Shown here in pieces: positions 1-9,691 of a DNA stretch of 64,000 bases; the stretch's first letter is position 1; each line of letters opens with the position of its first letter. The notes beneath the pieces were generated by a model. That model saw nothing but the letters and a program-made list of their open reading frames with translations. It was not told the DNA's origin and made no database searches. Position numbers and translations under genes: made by a program. The DNA comes from Arhodomonas sp052060015 (GTDB lineage: Bacteria > Pseudomonadota > Gammaproteobacteria > Nitrococcales > Nitrococcaceae): positions 62,001-126,000 of the forward strand of contig NZ_JBPODZ010000002.1 in assembly GCF_052060015.1 (NCBI RefSeq). The letters are read 5' to 3'.

Positions 1-1
1 C

Positions 2-328
2 CGCTTCGGCATGCTGCCCTTCAGCGCGGCTCTCACCGGCTACGTCGAAGCGGCGCGCGATGACGACACCGAGCGCAATCGCCTTTGCTCACCGAACCCG
101 CTAGCCGATTCAGCCCGCGACTGGATTCCGACGATGCGCCTGACCCTGCTGGCCGACATGATCTGGAGCCGGGAGCCCGATCTGCAGGAGTGGCTACAGC
201 GCGCCCGCCTCAATATCGGCCGCGGTGCACGGGAACACCGGAACAATCCGCGCATGCAAGCGGCATCGGCGCGCATGGCCACGCACCAGAAACAGGCGAT
301 TGCCAACCTGAAGCAGCTCACAGGATAG
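2..328 (+). CDS. C-terminal part of an unidentified protein (5' end outside window)
   Basis: The frame is open from the left edge and ends with TAG; 108 residues are visible. The methionine at base 11 lies inside the frame and need not be the start. The visible part begins RFGMLPFSAALTGYVEAA, has a tryptophan-containing helical middle (DWIPTMRLTLLADMIW) and ends in a basic, Gln-rich helical tail. No catalytic motif or membrane segment falls in the fragment, so I do not assign a function. Codon use is strongly GC3-rich like the neighbours, which supports real coding. The gene upstream must be read to identify it. Confidence 0.6.
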   Translation, partial: RFGMLPFSAALTGYVEAARDDDTERNRLCSPNPLADSARDWIPTMRLTLLADMIWSREPDLQEWLQRARLNIGRGAREHRNNPRMQAASARMATHQKQAIANLKQLTG

Positions 329-761
329 CCCGCCGTGGATCGCGGTAGCGGAGGTTCTCTAGGTGGGGAGTCTCGCAAGGTTGTTCCGGGAGGGTCCGAG
401 CAGATGTCCGTCGCGGTTGCTCGGGAACGTGGCGAGGAACGTCAGTCCGTTCGGACCGTTGACCCGTCGCGATTCCCCTGTCCGATCGGCTTCGTGAGGG
501 CTCATACCTTTACGCTGCCTGCCATCAGACCGCGTCACCGCCGGGTAACCGGGCTCACGTGCTGGATGCCTGCTAGATCACGGTCTCTCGCACCGTCTCC
601 CTGACGCTACCTGTGGCCTCTGCCGTTGGCCACAGCACGCGGGCAGCGAACCTAGTGGTGCCGATAACGGCGGAATCAGGGAACGTTGGGGGGTTCGCAA
701 CGTGATCGGACCCCGGAAGCGACCGAAGAACCATCGCCTCCGGGGGCCCGGCTTAGCCCGA
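329..761. other. Noncoding gap with inverted repeats
   Basis: No convincing gene is visible here. There is a perfect 8-bp inverted repeat at 611-618/628-635 (CTGTGGCC/GGCCACAG). A second, 11-bp stem with one G-U pair lies at 711-721/735-745, 17 bases past the katG stop. Neither has a T-run on either strand. The second could stabilise the 3' end of the katG message. Confidence 0.45.
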
Positions 762-2990
<2,229 letters not shown>

Positions 2991-2993
2991 CGT

Positions 2994-3004
2994 CTCTTCC
3001 TCCG
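2994..3004 (-). promoter_or_regulatory. Ribosome binding site that decides the katG start
   Basis: On the minus strand the sequence reads CGGAGGAAGAGACG directly before ATG at 2990. The strong GGAGGAAG supports this start over the in-frame ATG at 3023. Confidence 0.6.
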
Positions 3005-3186
3005 TTTGCGTCTGTAGCGCCACCGCACCCCGTCAACGGGGACTCAGTGGCGCGTGCTTGTCACCGGGCCCGGCGGGCCCCGTTCGGCGCAGGCGCCGAC
3101 CCCTCGGATAGGTCACCGGCGTCCTCACACCCTGTAAAGCTAGACGGCGAATCACGATGCAGCCAATTGAAAGTTTCCGCGTAAAC

Positions 3187-3203
3187 GATAGTCTTCCACT
3201 ATC
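3187..3203. promoter_or_regulatory. Perfect palindrome upstream of katG, OxyR-like half-site
   Basis: GATAGT-CTTCC-ACTATC is a perfect 6+6 inverted repeat and contains ATAG-N7-CTAT, the spacing of one OxyR contact unit. It sits about 200 bases upstream of the katG start, between katG and the phaC-side ORF. A second full ATAG-N7-CTAT unit at the expected spacing is not evident, so the OxyR assignment is tentative. Confidence 0.4.
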
Positions 3204-3287
3204 CGAAAGACTCGCTGAGGCGCGAACCTCGAGCTACGGGTCATCCCGGATTGCCCGTAACCCGGACACCCGGCGTATCCTTGCCGT

Positions 3288-3461
3288 ATGGCGTTCCACA
3301 CCCCCGATCCCGAACTCCAGGCCGTCGAGCAACGGAATGCGGCACTCCGCGCCCAGACCTTTGCCCGCGCCTTTCGGGCCCTGGGTCGGGGGCTGAGATG
3401 GCTCGGTGCGTGGCTCGCCCGGCCGTTGCGGATCAATGCGAAGCGAGGAGAGGGCCCATGA
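3288..3461 (+). CDS. 57-aa small protein coupled to phaC
   Basis: A short ORF (ATG 3288, stop TGA 3459-3461) whose stop overlaps the phaC start as ATGA. The product starts MAFHTPDPELQAVEQRNAAL and continues into an Arg/Trp-rich amphipathic stretch (RALGRGLRWLGAWLARPLR). It has no signal peptide and no known motif that I recognise. The overlap suggests translational coupling, so it may be a leader or a small membrane- or granule-associated protein made with the PHA synthase. No strong ribosome binding site precedes it. Alternative: an untranslated leader whose open frame is chance, although the exact ATGA junction argues against that. Confidence 0.5.
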   Translation: MAFHTPDPELQAVEQRNAALRAQTFARAFRALGRGLRWLGAWLARPLRINAKRGEGP

Positions 3462-5257
3462 GCGAGGCCGAAGGCGGCGACGACCCGATCGCGGGGCGGC
3501 TCAACGAGGACTTCACCCGCCTGTGGCAGGCGGCCCCGCGGGTGTGGGCCGACTGGATGGGCCGCCAACTCCGCGGCGATTACTTCACCCTCCCGGACCC
3601 GCGCGTGGTCGCCGAGGCCTACACCACGCTAGGGACGCATTCCCTCTCCCATCCCTGGCGCGTCGCCGCCGCGCAGGTCCGGCTGTGGGGGGAATACGCC
3701 GAACTCACACAGCGAAACGCGCTCCGTCTTGCCGGGCAACCGCAACCACCGGCCAAAGGCTTGGATCCCCGCGATCGCCGTTTCCGAGGCGAAGGCTGGG
3801 AGGAAAACCCGTATTTCGCTTACCTACGCGAGGCGTACCTCATCACCGCCCGCGAGCTGCTGGCGAGCGCCCACGACGTCTCCACGGACCTCGATGCCCA
3901 CGAACGGGCCCGGGTGGAGTTCTACACACGACAGTTCGCTGATGCCCTGGCCCCGAGCAACTTCGCCGCCACCAACCCGGAGGTTTTGGCCGAGACACTG
4001 CGCACCGGCGGCGCGAACCTTCTCCGCGGCCTGCGCCACCTCACCGAAGACCTGGCCCGCGGGGGCGGGCTACTGCGGATCCGGCAAACCGACGCGAATG
4101 CCTTCGAGCTCGGTCGCGACATCGCCGCCACGCCGGGCAAGGTCATCTACCAGAACGCGCTGATGCAGCTCATCCAGTACAGCCCCGCCACCGACACGGT
4201 GGCCCGCCGGCCGCTGCTCATCGTCCCGCCGTGGATCAACAAGTACTACATCCTCGACCTCACTCCCAAGAAATCCTTCATCCGCTGGGCAGTGGAACAA
4301 GGCCTGACGGTATTCGTGATCTCCTGGGTCAACCCGGATCAGCGCTACGCGGAGACGGGCTTTGACGATTACCTCCTGGAGGGGCCGCTAGCGGCGCTGG
4401 ATGCCATCGAGGCGGCCACCGGCGAGCGCGAGGTCAACGCCATCGGCTACTGCATCGGCGGCACCCTGCTCGCCTGCACCCTGGCCTGGATGGCGGCAAG
4501 GGGCGATCAGCGGGTGAAGAGCGCCACTTACTTCACCTCGCTGCTGGAGTTCTCCGACGTAGGGCCGATGTCGGTATTCATCGACGAGGAGCAGATCCGT
4601 TACCTGGAGCGGGACATGAACGCGCGCGGCTACCTGGAGGGGACCCACCTCGCCAATGCCTTCAACCTGCTGCAGGCCAATGACCTGATCTGGGGGTTCG
4701 TGGTGAACAACTACCTACTGGGCCGAGACCCCGCCCCCTTCGACCTGCTGTACTGGAACTCGGACTCCACCCGCATGCCCCGGCGCATGCACAGCTTCTA
4801 TCTCCGCAACATGTACTTGGAGAACCGCCTGCGCGAGCCGGGTGGCATCGAGCTAGCGGGCGAGCCCATCGATCTCTCGGCCATCCGCCTGCCGGCCTTC
4901 TTCGTCGCCACCCGCGGGGATCACATCGCACCGTGGCACTCCTGCTACCGCAGCGCCCTACTCCATGGCGGACGCAAGCGCTTCGTGCTCGGCGGCTCCG
5001 GTCACATCGCCGGCGTGATCAACCCGGCAGGCTCTCAGAAATACGGCTACTGGAGCCATGGCCGTCTGCCCGCGGATCCGGAGCAGTGGCTGGCAGCGGC
5101 CCAGGAGCATCAGGGCTCCTGGTGGCCGGAGTGGCTGGCATGGGTTCAGCGGCATTCGGGCGGTGAGGTGCCGGCCCGTTCGCCCGGAGACGGGGCCCTT
5201 ACCCCCATCGAGGAAGCGCCCGGCTCCTACGTCCGGGTCCGGGTGGACGAAACCTGA
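3458..5257 (+). CDS. phaC: Class I poly(3-hydroxyalkanoate) synthase PhaC
   Basis: Polymerises (R)-3-hydroxyacyl-CoA into polyhydroxyalkanoate storage granules. The 599-aa length fits a single-subunit class I enzyme. The lipase-box-like GYCIGG puts the nucleophile at Cys332; Asp488 (TRGDHIAPWHS) and His516 (GGSGHIAG) complete the triad. An N-terminal PhaC region (about residues 70-240) precedes the alpha/beta-hydrolase fold. The start at 3458 is preceded by GCGAGGAGAGGGCCC and overlaps the upstream 57-aa ORF. The frame is open further upstream, but that part lacks family character. No phaA, phaB or phasin lies beside it, so monomer supply must come from elsewhere, for example beta-oxidation-type enzymes. 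Confidence 0.96.
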   Translation: MSEAEGGDDPIAGRLNEDFTRLWQAAPRVWADWMGRQLRGDYFTLPDPRVVAEAYTTLGTHSLSHPWRVAAAQVRLWGEYAELTQRNALRLAGQPQPPAKGLDPRDRRFRGEGWEENPYFAYLREAYLITARELLASAHDVSTDLDAHERARVEFYTRQFADALAPSNFAATNPEVLAETLRTGGANLLRGLRHLTEDLARGGGLLRIRQTDANAFELGRDIAATPGKVIYQNALMQLIQYSPATDTVARRPLLIVPPWINKYYILDLTPKKSFIRWAVEQGLTVFVISWVNPDQRYAETGFDDYLLEGPLAALDAIEAATGEREVNAIGYCIGGTLLACTLAWMAARGDQRVKSATYFTSLLEFSDVGPMSVFIDEEQIRYLERDMNARGYLEGTHLANAFNLLQANDLIWGFVVNNYLLGRDPAPFDLLYWNSDSTRMPRRMHSFYLRNMYLENRLREPGGIELAGEPIDLSAIRLPAFFVATRGDHIAPWHSCYRSALLHGGRKRFVLGGSGHIAGVINPAGSQKYGYWSHGRLPADPEQWLAAAQEHQGSWWPEWLAWVQRHSGGEVPARSPGDGALTPIEEAPGSYVRVRVDET

Positions 5258-5315
5258 GCCATAAGGGTGGACGCCCCGGCGATCTAGCGGCGTTTCGGGT
5301 TCGGAGGAATGGACC

Positions 5316-5738
5316 TCAGTGAACGGTGGCCTGACGCTCGCGGGTTTCCTTGAGCACGCCCACCACGTCCTGCTCCCAGCTCTTGGCCAGTGGCGACTGG
5401 GCCACGATGGCGGAGACCTCGTCCTCGCTGACCGGCTCGCCACCCTCGTCCTCGACACTGACCTGCATGCGCTGCTCGTCGCGGAGCTCGTAGGCGCGTT
5501 CTCCGCTGGCAGAGTCGCCGACGCGGAGGGTGACCTCATCGCTATCCACCACGGCCCGCCAGTTGATCTGCGCCATCCAGCCCTGGGCGTTGGAGTAGAT
5601 GGAGACACCCGCGAGCTCGTGGCGCTGGTCACGCCGGTCCTCCTCGAGCACATGGACGCTGCTGGTCAAGTGCTCGAATGGTGCATCCTCAAGCATGCGC
5701 ACGAGCTGCTGCTTTTCGATGGAATGGTGGCGATTCAT
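5316..5738 (-). CDS. Hypothetical cytoplasmic protein, 140 aa
   Basis: An acidic, soluble protein beginning MNRHHSIEKQQLVRMLEDAP. It has no signal peptide or membrane segment. The middle alternates hydrophobic and charged residues (WMAQINWRAVVDSDEVTLRV), as in a small beta-sheet domain, and the C-terminal third is helical. ATG 5738 is preceded by GGTGAGGGTTG; a TTG codon just before it is a less likely start. It is convergent with phaC and lies 128 bases downstream of the CsgG-like lipoprotein gene on the same strand. I do not recognise the family. Confidence 0.7.
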   Translation of the reverse strand: MNRHHSIEKQQLVRMLEDAPFEHLTSSVHVLEEDRRDQRHELAGVSIYSNAQGWMAQINWRAVVDSDEVTLRVGDSASGERAYELRDEQRMQVSVEDEGGEPVSEDEVSAIVAQSPLAKSWEQDVVGVLKETRERQATVH

Positions 5739-5831
5739 CAACCCTCACCTGCCTGCGGCGGTTTCGTTCCTGCCCCCATGATATGCGTTCGCCCACCTCC
5801 GAACACAAGCCCGTCGGCGATGCCCCGATCG

Positions 5832-5853
5832 CCGGGCCGGCGCAGCGGCCCGG
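5832..5853. terminator. GC-rich hairpin after the CsgG-like gene
   Basis: A perfect 8-bp stem (CCGGGCCG/CGGCCCGG) with a 6-base loop lies just past the stop of the minus-strand gene ending at 5867. There is no U-tract, so at best it is a weak or 3'-protecting structure. Confidence 0.3.
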
Positions 5854-5866
5854 CGGGCCCGCCCGG

Positions 5867-6823
5867 TTACTCCCGGGTGATGTAGTCGGAGTGCACCCAA
5901 CCGTTGCGGCCGGTGTCCTGCACCTGGACCTGCCACCAGTCGCCCTGACGCTCACCGGTGGGCACCACCGCCGTACCCTCGGTCAGGGTGGCGAGCACCG
6001 GCGCGTCACCGTTGGCGCCCGAGCGCAGGTTCAGCGAGGTGGCCGTGCGGTATACGCCTAGCTGCTCGCGCTGCTCGCTCGGCTGCATGGCCCCCATCTG
6101 GGTGACCAGGTTGTTGTGCGCGTCCACAAAGGCGGCGGTGACGATCTTGCCGATCTCGGTATCCTGATACGCGCCACCGCCACCGGCGACGCCGCCGGCC
6201 CAGCCGAAGCCACCGAAGCTGACATCCGTCTTCTTCGCGGTACCCGTGGCCGCCGCCTCCTGCACACCGCTGCGCACATTGCTCAGCAGCAGTGTCGTCT
6301 GGGCCTCCAGGTTCTCCGTCTTAATGCCGCCGGCCACTGCACCGGCGAGACCGGGCAGCAGTGCCCCCAGGCCACCGAAACCGCCGCCGGAGTCGGGATC
6401 CTTGAACGCCACGTTGGGCGTGAGCACGAAGTCCGCCGCGGCCATCTGACCGCCACCCATGTTGCTGCCCGACTGCAGTTCCCCGCTCTCGGCGAGACGC
6501 CGCTCCTCTCTCAGGGCACTCGATGCCTGGCCCCGCTCGACCACGCGGAAGCAGCCGCTCTGGGCCATCATCACGCGGATCAGCGGCAATGGGCTCTCCA
6601 GGCCGGCCTGACGCAGACCACTGTAGTTGCCCTCGTAGAGGGCGGCGGTGCCGATGGGCCGGCTACAGCGCTGCAGCTCCTGGGACGCATTCTGCGCGCC
6701 GGCGGCCCCGCCGGAGCCGGTTACGGTGGAATCGGCACCGCCGAGCACCGGGTTAGTGTTGCAACCGGCCAGCGTCAGTGCCGCCGCCACCGAACCTGCC
6801 AAAAACCATGCTTGAGACTTCAT
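5867..6823 (-). CDS. CsgG/HfaB-like lipoprotein with C-terminal SH3 domain
   Basis: Predicted lipoprotein: MKSQAWFLAGSVAAALTLAGC has a lipobox (LAGC) with Cys21. Residues about 50-240 resemble the CsgG family. They include a conserved-looking segment around VERGQASSALREERRLAESG, a Gly/Ala-rich hydrophobic stretch (about 145-165) and the IGKIVTAAFVDAHNNLV helix. The last 65 residues form a bacterial SH3 domain (NLRSGANGDAPVLATLTEG to WVHSDYITRE), which usually binds cell-wall or peptide ligands. The start has a good site, ACAGGAGGGAAAGCG. It is divergent from the ProQ-domain gene. No curli genes (csgA, csgB, csgE, csgF) are near, so it is probably not curli secretion; a role in the envelope is inferred. 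Confidence 0.8.
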   Translation of the reverse strand: MKSQAWFLAGSVAAALTLAGCNTNPVLGGADSTVTGSGGAAGAQNASQELQRCSRPIGTAALYEGNYSGLRQAGLESPLPLIRVMMAQSGCFRVVERGQASSALREERRLAESGELQSGSNMGGGQMAAADFVLTPNVAFKDPDSGGGFGGLGALLPGLAGAVAGGIKTENLEAQTTLLLSNVRSGVQEAAATGTAKKTDVSFGGFGWAGGVAGGGGAYQDTEIGKIVTAAFVDAHNNLVTQMGAMQPSEQREQLGVYRTATSLNLRSGANGDAPVLATLTEGTAVVPTGERQGDWWQVQVQDTGRNGWVHSDYITRE

Positions 6824-6984
6824 CGCTTTCCCTCCTGTATCGTGATATACGCCATCGCTCGTTGTTTCCCTGCCAGTATAAACGCCGTGAACGCCGTCTC
6901 ATCGGTCGCCGGGGGTGGGCCGGCGCTTTCGCTTGCAGTATGCTTTCTCGCCAAAGCCGCAGAACGCCGGGTACCGCCGTCCCC

Positions 6985-7455
6985 ATGTCCAACACAGCGA
7001 ACCAGAAACGCCGCCGCGCCGAGCGGGCACGGGACTTCCTCGATCGGCTCCTCGAGCGCTACCCGCAGGCCTTTTCCCGGGAACGCGACGAGGTTCGACC
7101 GCTGGCCATCGGCATCCAGGAATCCCTGCGGGCCGACCTCAACCGCGACGAGGAGTTGGCGGAGACCCCCAACTGGCTGGTCAAGCAGGCCCTCGCCCGC
7201 TATACGCACTCGCCGGCCTACCTGGAGGCGATCATCGCGGGCCGCCGGCGCGTCGCCCTCGACGGTAGCGACGGCGGCGAGGTCACCGAGCAAGCCATCG
7301 AGCACGCGCGCACCCGGCGCGAGGAACAGAAGAAGCGGGCGGCCGAGCGGCGGCGCCAACGCAACGGCGGCAAGCCACGCCGGGCGAACCGGGAGGAGCG
7401 CCAGCAACGCAAGCTCCAACAGCTTGCGGAGAAGTTCAACAACCCTGAGGGTTGA
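6985..7455 (+). CDS. ProQ/FinO-domain RNA-binding protein
   Basis: A 156-aa basic protein. The N-terminal ProQ/FinO fold (residues about 8-100) is visible as RARDFLDRLLERYPQAFSRE, RPLAIGIQESLRADL and WLVKQALARYTHSPAYLEAI. A highly charged Arg/Lys/Gln-rich tail follows, like the disordered linker of ProQ proteins. Such proteins bind structured RNAs and 3' ends and act as sRNA chaperones. The start is uncertain: ATG 6985 gives the compact domain, ATG 6940 adds 15 residues, and neither has a clear ribosome binding site. It is divergent from the CsgG-like lipoprotein gene. Confidence 0.85.
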   Translation: MSNTANQKRRRAERARDFLDRLLERYPQAFSRERDEVRPLAIGIQESLRADLNRDEELAETPNWLVKQALARYTHSPAYLEAIIAGRRRVALDGSDGGEVTEQAIEHARTRREEQKKRAAERRRQRNGGKPRRANREERQQRKLQQLAEKFNNPEG

Positions 7456-7529
7456 AGCGGCCCCTTGATGGCCATACAGAGTTACGACGCATTCCCCAAA
7501 CCATTTATCGGGAGCAACCCAGCCCAGCC

Positions 7530-7769
7530 ATGAGCTCATCCACACAGCCGACCCGGATCCGGCAGGATTTCGATCTGGAACAGATGGGAAGCGAGCAGCT
7601 CCGGGAGCTGCAGCGCCAGGTCGAAGCCGAGCTGGACGCACGATCATTCGAGGACAACCTGCGTCGCGAGCTCGAAAGCCACATGCGCCGCTATCGAAAC
7701 GCCGGGAGCACGGCGGTAATCGGCAATGCGGGAGGCAATACGCGCAGGGCCGGGCGTCGCCGGGTGTGA
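7530..7769 (+). CDS. Small hypothetical coiled-coil protein
   Basis: 79 aa from ATG 7530, with a weak GGGAG 14 bases before it; an in-frame TTG at 7452 overlapping the ProQ stop would give 105 aa. The centre (DLEQMGSEQLRELQRQVEAE) has heptad-like spacing and the C terminus is basic and Gly/Arg-rich (GGNTRRAGRRRV), suggesting nucleic-acid contact. It lies directly after the ProQ-domain gene on the same strand. I recognise no family. Confidence 0.5.
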   Translation: MSSSTQPTRIRQDFDLEQMGSEQLRELQRQVEAELDARSFEDNLRRELESHMRRYRNAGSTAVIGNAGGNTRRAGRRRV

Positions 7770-7877
7770 CAAAATCTCATCAGCGAATAAATACATAAAC
7801 ATTTATACTTTTTCGATCTAAATCGCTGCGGTCTATGCTTCCCCTGACTCGTCGAGGGATCAGCAGAGGACCACAGC
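7770..7877 (+). promoter_or_regulatory. AT-rich promoter region of cysJI with inverted repeat
   Basis: A distinctly AT-rich island in GC-rich DNA, as expected for a CysB-activated promoter. It contains a perfect inverted repeat ATAAAT-N8-ATTTAT at 7787-7806. TATGCT (7836-7841) is a possible -10. The -35 is poor, consistent with activator dependence. CysB binding is inference from the genes downstream. Confidence 0.45.
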
Positions 7878-9686
7878 ATGGCGCAAGGCCCCTTACTCGA
7901 GACTAACAGCCCGCTCAGCGCCGAGCAGGCCGAGCAGCTCAATACCCTGGTCGGCTCCCTGCGCAACGACCAGATGACCTGGCTGAGCGGCTATCTCGCC
8001 GGCCTGTCCGCCGCCTCGGGCAGCGCTGCCAACACCGAACCCCGGCCGCAGTCCGCGGCTGGCACGCAGCCCGAGCTGACCATCCTCTACGGCAGCCAGA
8101 CCGGCAATGCCGAGGGCGTCGCCGAGCTCGCCGCCGAGCGTGCAGAGGCCCGGGGTTTCTCGGTACGCCGCGCCGACATGGCGGATTTCGGCAAGAAGGA
8201 CTTCAAGACCATCACCAACCTCCTGGTGGTGGTGAGCACCCACGGCGAGGGGGAGCCGCCGGACACCGCGGAGCCCCTGCATGAGCTCCTGAACGGGCGC
8301 AAGGCGCCAAAGCTCGCCGACAGCCGCTTCGCCGTACTCGCCCTGGGGGACTCCAGCTACGAGCACTTCTGCCAGACCGGCCGCGACTTCGACGCCCGCC
8401 TCACGGAGCTCGGTGCCGAGCGCATCCACGAGCGCCTCGACTGCGACGTGGACTACGAGGAACCCGCCGCGCAGTGGGTGGACTCGGTGCTCGAACGCTT
8501 CTCGGAGCTCGCCGGCGCCAGCGCTCCCGCCACCAGTAACGTCATCCCCATGGCGGAGGCGCGGGGGACGGCCCGTTGGGACCGCAAGAACCCTTTCCCG
8601 GCGGAAGTCCTGGAGAACGTGTTGCTCAATGGCCGTGGCTCGGACAAGGAGACCCGACACATCGAGCTCTCCCTGGAGGGCTCCGGGCTGACCTTCGAAC
8701 CCGGCGACGCCCTGGGGGTGGTCCCCGAAAACAACCCGGCGCTGGTGGAGGAGCTCCTGGCGGCCACCGGGCTCGACGGGGAGGCCGACCTCGAGGACGG
8801 GACGCCCCTGGCAGAGGCCCTGACCCGACACTACGAGATCACCACCCTCACCCGGCCGTTCCTCGAGCGCTGGGCCGAGCTCTCCGGCGCCGAAGAGCTG
8901 GCTGCGCTGCTTGGCGAGGCCACCCGAGATGAGCTGCGCAGTTACCTCGAGGGCCGCCAGATCATCGATGTGGTCAGCGACTATCCCGTGGAAGGCCTCG
9001 ACGCGGAGACCTTCGTCGCCGCCCTGCGTCGGCTGCCGCCGCGACTGTACTCCATTGCCTCCAGTCAGCGCGCCGACGAGGACGAGGTACACATCACGGT
9101 GGCGGTGGTGCGCTACGAGAGCCACGGGCGGAGCCGCGAGGGCGTGGCCTCCACTCACCTCGCGGATCGCCTGGAGCCGGGACAGAAGGTGGGCGTCTAT
9201 GCCGACCGCAACAAGAACTTCAAGCTCCCCGCGGACCCGCAGGCGCCAGCGATCATGATCGGCCCGGGCACCGGGGTCGCGCCGTTCCGGGCCTTCCTCG
9301 CCGAGCGCGAGGAGACGGGGGCGGAGGGCAACAACTGGCTGTTCTTCGGCGACCGGCGCTTCCAGACAGACTTCCTCTACCAGACCGACTTCCTCGCCTG
9401 GCGGGATCGCGGCGTACTCGATCGCATCGAGGTCGCCTTCTCCCGCGACGGTGACGAGAAGGTCTACGTCCAGGACCGGCTGCGCGAGAACGGCGCCGAG
9501 CTCTTCTCCTGGTTACAGGCCGGCGCCCATCTTTACGTGTGCGGCGATGCCGAGCGCATGGCCCCGGACGTCCACCAGGCCCTGCTTGAGATCGTCCAGG
9601 AGCACGGCGGCCATGACGCAGAGGGCGCCAAGGAATACCTGCGCGGCCTGCAGCAGGCCAAGCGCTACCAACGCGACGTCTACTGA
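7878..9686 (+). CDS. cysJ: Sulfite reductase [NADPH] flavoprotein alpha subunit
   Basis: Transfers electrons from NADPH through FAD and FMN to the CysI haemoprotein for reduction of sulfite to sulfide in cysteine biosynthesis; cytoplasmic. 602 aa, the usual length. The flavodoxin domain begins near residue 65 with ILYGSQTGNAEG. A CysJ-type FAD-binding domain follows (RLYSIASSQ, about residue 390), then the NADP-binding domain (GPGTGVAPFRAF and LYVCGDAERMAPDV). The protein ends in Tyr, as family members do. The start is preceded by AGAGGACCACAGC. The cysI start follows 5 bases after its stop, so the two form an operon. Confidence 0.96.
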   Translation: MAQGPLLETNSPLSAEQAEQLNTLVGSLRNDQMTWLSGYLAGLSAASGSAANTEPRPQSAAGTQPELTILYGSQTGNAEGVAELAAERAEARGFSVRRADMADFGKKDFKTITNLLVVVSTHGEGEPPDTAEPLHELLNGRKAPKLADSRFAVLALGDSSYEHFCQTGRDFDARLTELGAERIHERLDCDVDYEEPAAQWVDSVLERFSELAGASAPATSNVIPMAEARGTARWDRKNPFPAEVLENVLLNGRGSDKETRHIELSLEGSGLTFEPGDALGVVPENNPALVEELLAATGLDGEADLEDGTPLAEALTRHYEITTLTRPFLERWAELSGAEELAALLGEATRDELRSYLEGRQIIDVVSDYPVEGLDAETFVAALRRLPPRLYSIASSQRADEDEVHITVAVVRYESHGRSREGVASTHLADRLEPGQKVGVYADRNKNFKLPADPQAPAIMIGPGTGVAPFRAFLAEREETGAEGNNWLFFGDRRFQTDFLYQTDFLAWRDRGVLDRIEVAFSRDGDEKVYVQDRLRENGAELFSWLQAGAHLYVCGDAERMAPDVHQALLEIVQEHGGHDAEGAKEYLRGLQQAKRYQRDVY

Positions 9687-9691
9687 ACGCC

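Noticed and set aside
335..604. Short plus-strand frame in the gap before katG
   Set aside because: Arg/Ser/Pro-rich random-looking translation, no ribosome binding site, no family.
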